A DNA stretch of 64,000 bases. It comes from Harmothoe impar (Eukaryota > Annelida > Polychaeta > Phyllodocida > Polynoidae). The notes under the pieces were generated by a model that was given only the letters and a program-made list of their open reading frames with translations, was not told where the DNA came from and ran no database searches. The stretch covers positions 32,850,303-32,914,302 of the forward strand of contig OX381721.1 of the NCBI GenBank assembly GCA_947462335.1, read 5' to 3'. Positions within the stretch are counted from its first letter, which is position 1, and every line of letters begins with the position of its first letter. Made by a program: the position numbers and the translations under genes. Positions 63,213 to 64,000 of the stretch are shown here, piece after piece.

Positions 63213-64000
63213 TGTAATGTTTTAGCAACATCCCTGATTGAAAGGCTAGGAACACAGTTAGGTGTGATCAGGTGCTTGCCATTAACCGTGTCAGGAAGAG
63301 AAGAGGGAACTTAGCACTAGCTTCCCACTATCAGCTTGTGTTAACACCCCAAACACCTGTATCTCTGCTGATACAGGACCCGTACGCTGCAGAACTTTCT
63401 GTTGTGTTGATGAAAACTAACCCTCCACTGGGAAGATCATTTGAAGATGTGTTTTGGTGTATGACTTCTGCTATTTGTCTCTATATCCCTGTATTACCCA
63501 CACCCTAACCCAGGCATCGGAACCTGCAGCCGTCATGAGAACAGAACGTGACAGTGTCATACAACCTGCGGCTTTGTTACCTTACTAGGGTGTACAAGGC
63601 CACCATTGGTCAACTCATGCACGTGACCTGGGAGATAAACTGCCACATCACAGGGCACATCCACCACTATGGGATACCTGATGTGGTATATGTACTACTA
63701 CACCAAGACTGATAACACCAGATCCGGGTTCCTAGTGGTCACAGTTTAGTTTGGAGGTAAATTAGTTTTTTGTTTTGTTTAACACTAATTTCATTCATTT
63801 GTATGATATTCGATACATTTTTACACTTGTATCTCTCGTAGCATTATGAAGCCCACATGACTTAGTGGATGACCCCAGACTCACACTGTGTGACTGTGAG
63901 GCAGACAGGGCTAGTAGAGACTGGATGACTCTACTGACCTCTCACACTACCAGAGGCCTTTTATGGTTGGGTATCAAGTCAGCAGAGACAAATATTGAAG
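63213..64000. other. Right flank, no gene supported
   Basis: A 78-codon plus frame (63,272-63,508) has ordinary composition and no recognised motif. The last ~35 bases repeat 57,769-57,813. Confidence 0.35.

Overview
This is a 64 kb piece of nuclear DNA from a eukaryote, almost certainly an aquatic invertebrate animal. It has no compact genes and no bacterial signals. It does have tRNA-derived short repeats, several families of small inverted-repeat DNA transposons (MITEs), minisatellites, microsatellites and AT-rich spacer. The species cannot be fixed from the sequence; a lancelet, mollusc, hemichordate or similar genome would fit. No complete protein-coding gene is visible. Nearly all short open frames lie in repeats or look like chance. 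Three segments have protein-like composition and are listed as low-confidence exon or pseudogene candidates. The best is at 44,938-45,201 (+); the others are at 44,534-44,730 (-) and 22,862-23,080 (-).

Layout. 595-10,002 is one large mobile element with ~708 bp terminal inverted repeats (TIRs). It has AG...CT ends and flanking hexamers GTAGTA/GTGGTA, as in Polinton/Maverick transposons, but no recognisable Polinton gene. Its TIRs carry dense arrays of E2F-like, CACGTG, ETS-like and CCAAT motifs. Its interior holds three ~710 bp repeats, a CAG-rich tract and two nested smaller elements. 11.7-25.1 kb is dominated by a dispersed repeat family here called R1. It includes a nearly identical 2,925 bp tandem duplication (13,922-19,771), a diverged copy at 11.7-13.0 kb and another at 23.3-24.1 kb split by a MITE. 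20.0-22.1 kb is a nest of elements, some flanked by TTAA.

25-43 kb mixes unique spacer with minisatellites (51 bp at 27.9 kb; 65/55 bp at 35.8 kb; 32 bp at 37.6 kb), a long pyrimidine tract, an exact CTCF-like core at 33,456 and more MITEs. 43-64 kb is mostly single-copy, with possible conserved noncoding stretches rich in homeodomain-type TAAT motifs (52.0-52.3, 56.5 and 58.9 kb), a foldback containing tRNA-like SINEs (53.3-54.5 kb) and a ~42 bp minisatellite (55.7-56.4 kb).

The window reads as a gene-poor region or large intron built by successive waves of non-autonomous transposons. The order of some insertions can be read directly from the nesting. All statements rest on reading the sequence by eye; no database search or folding program was run.
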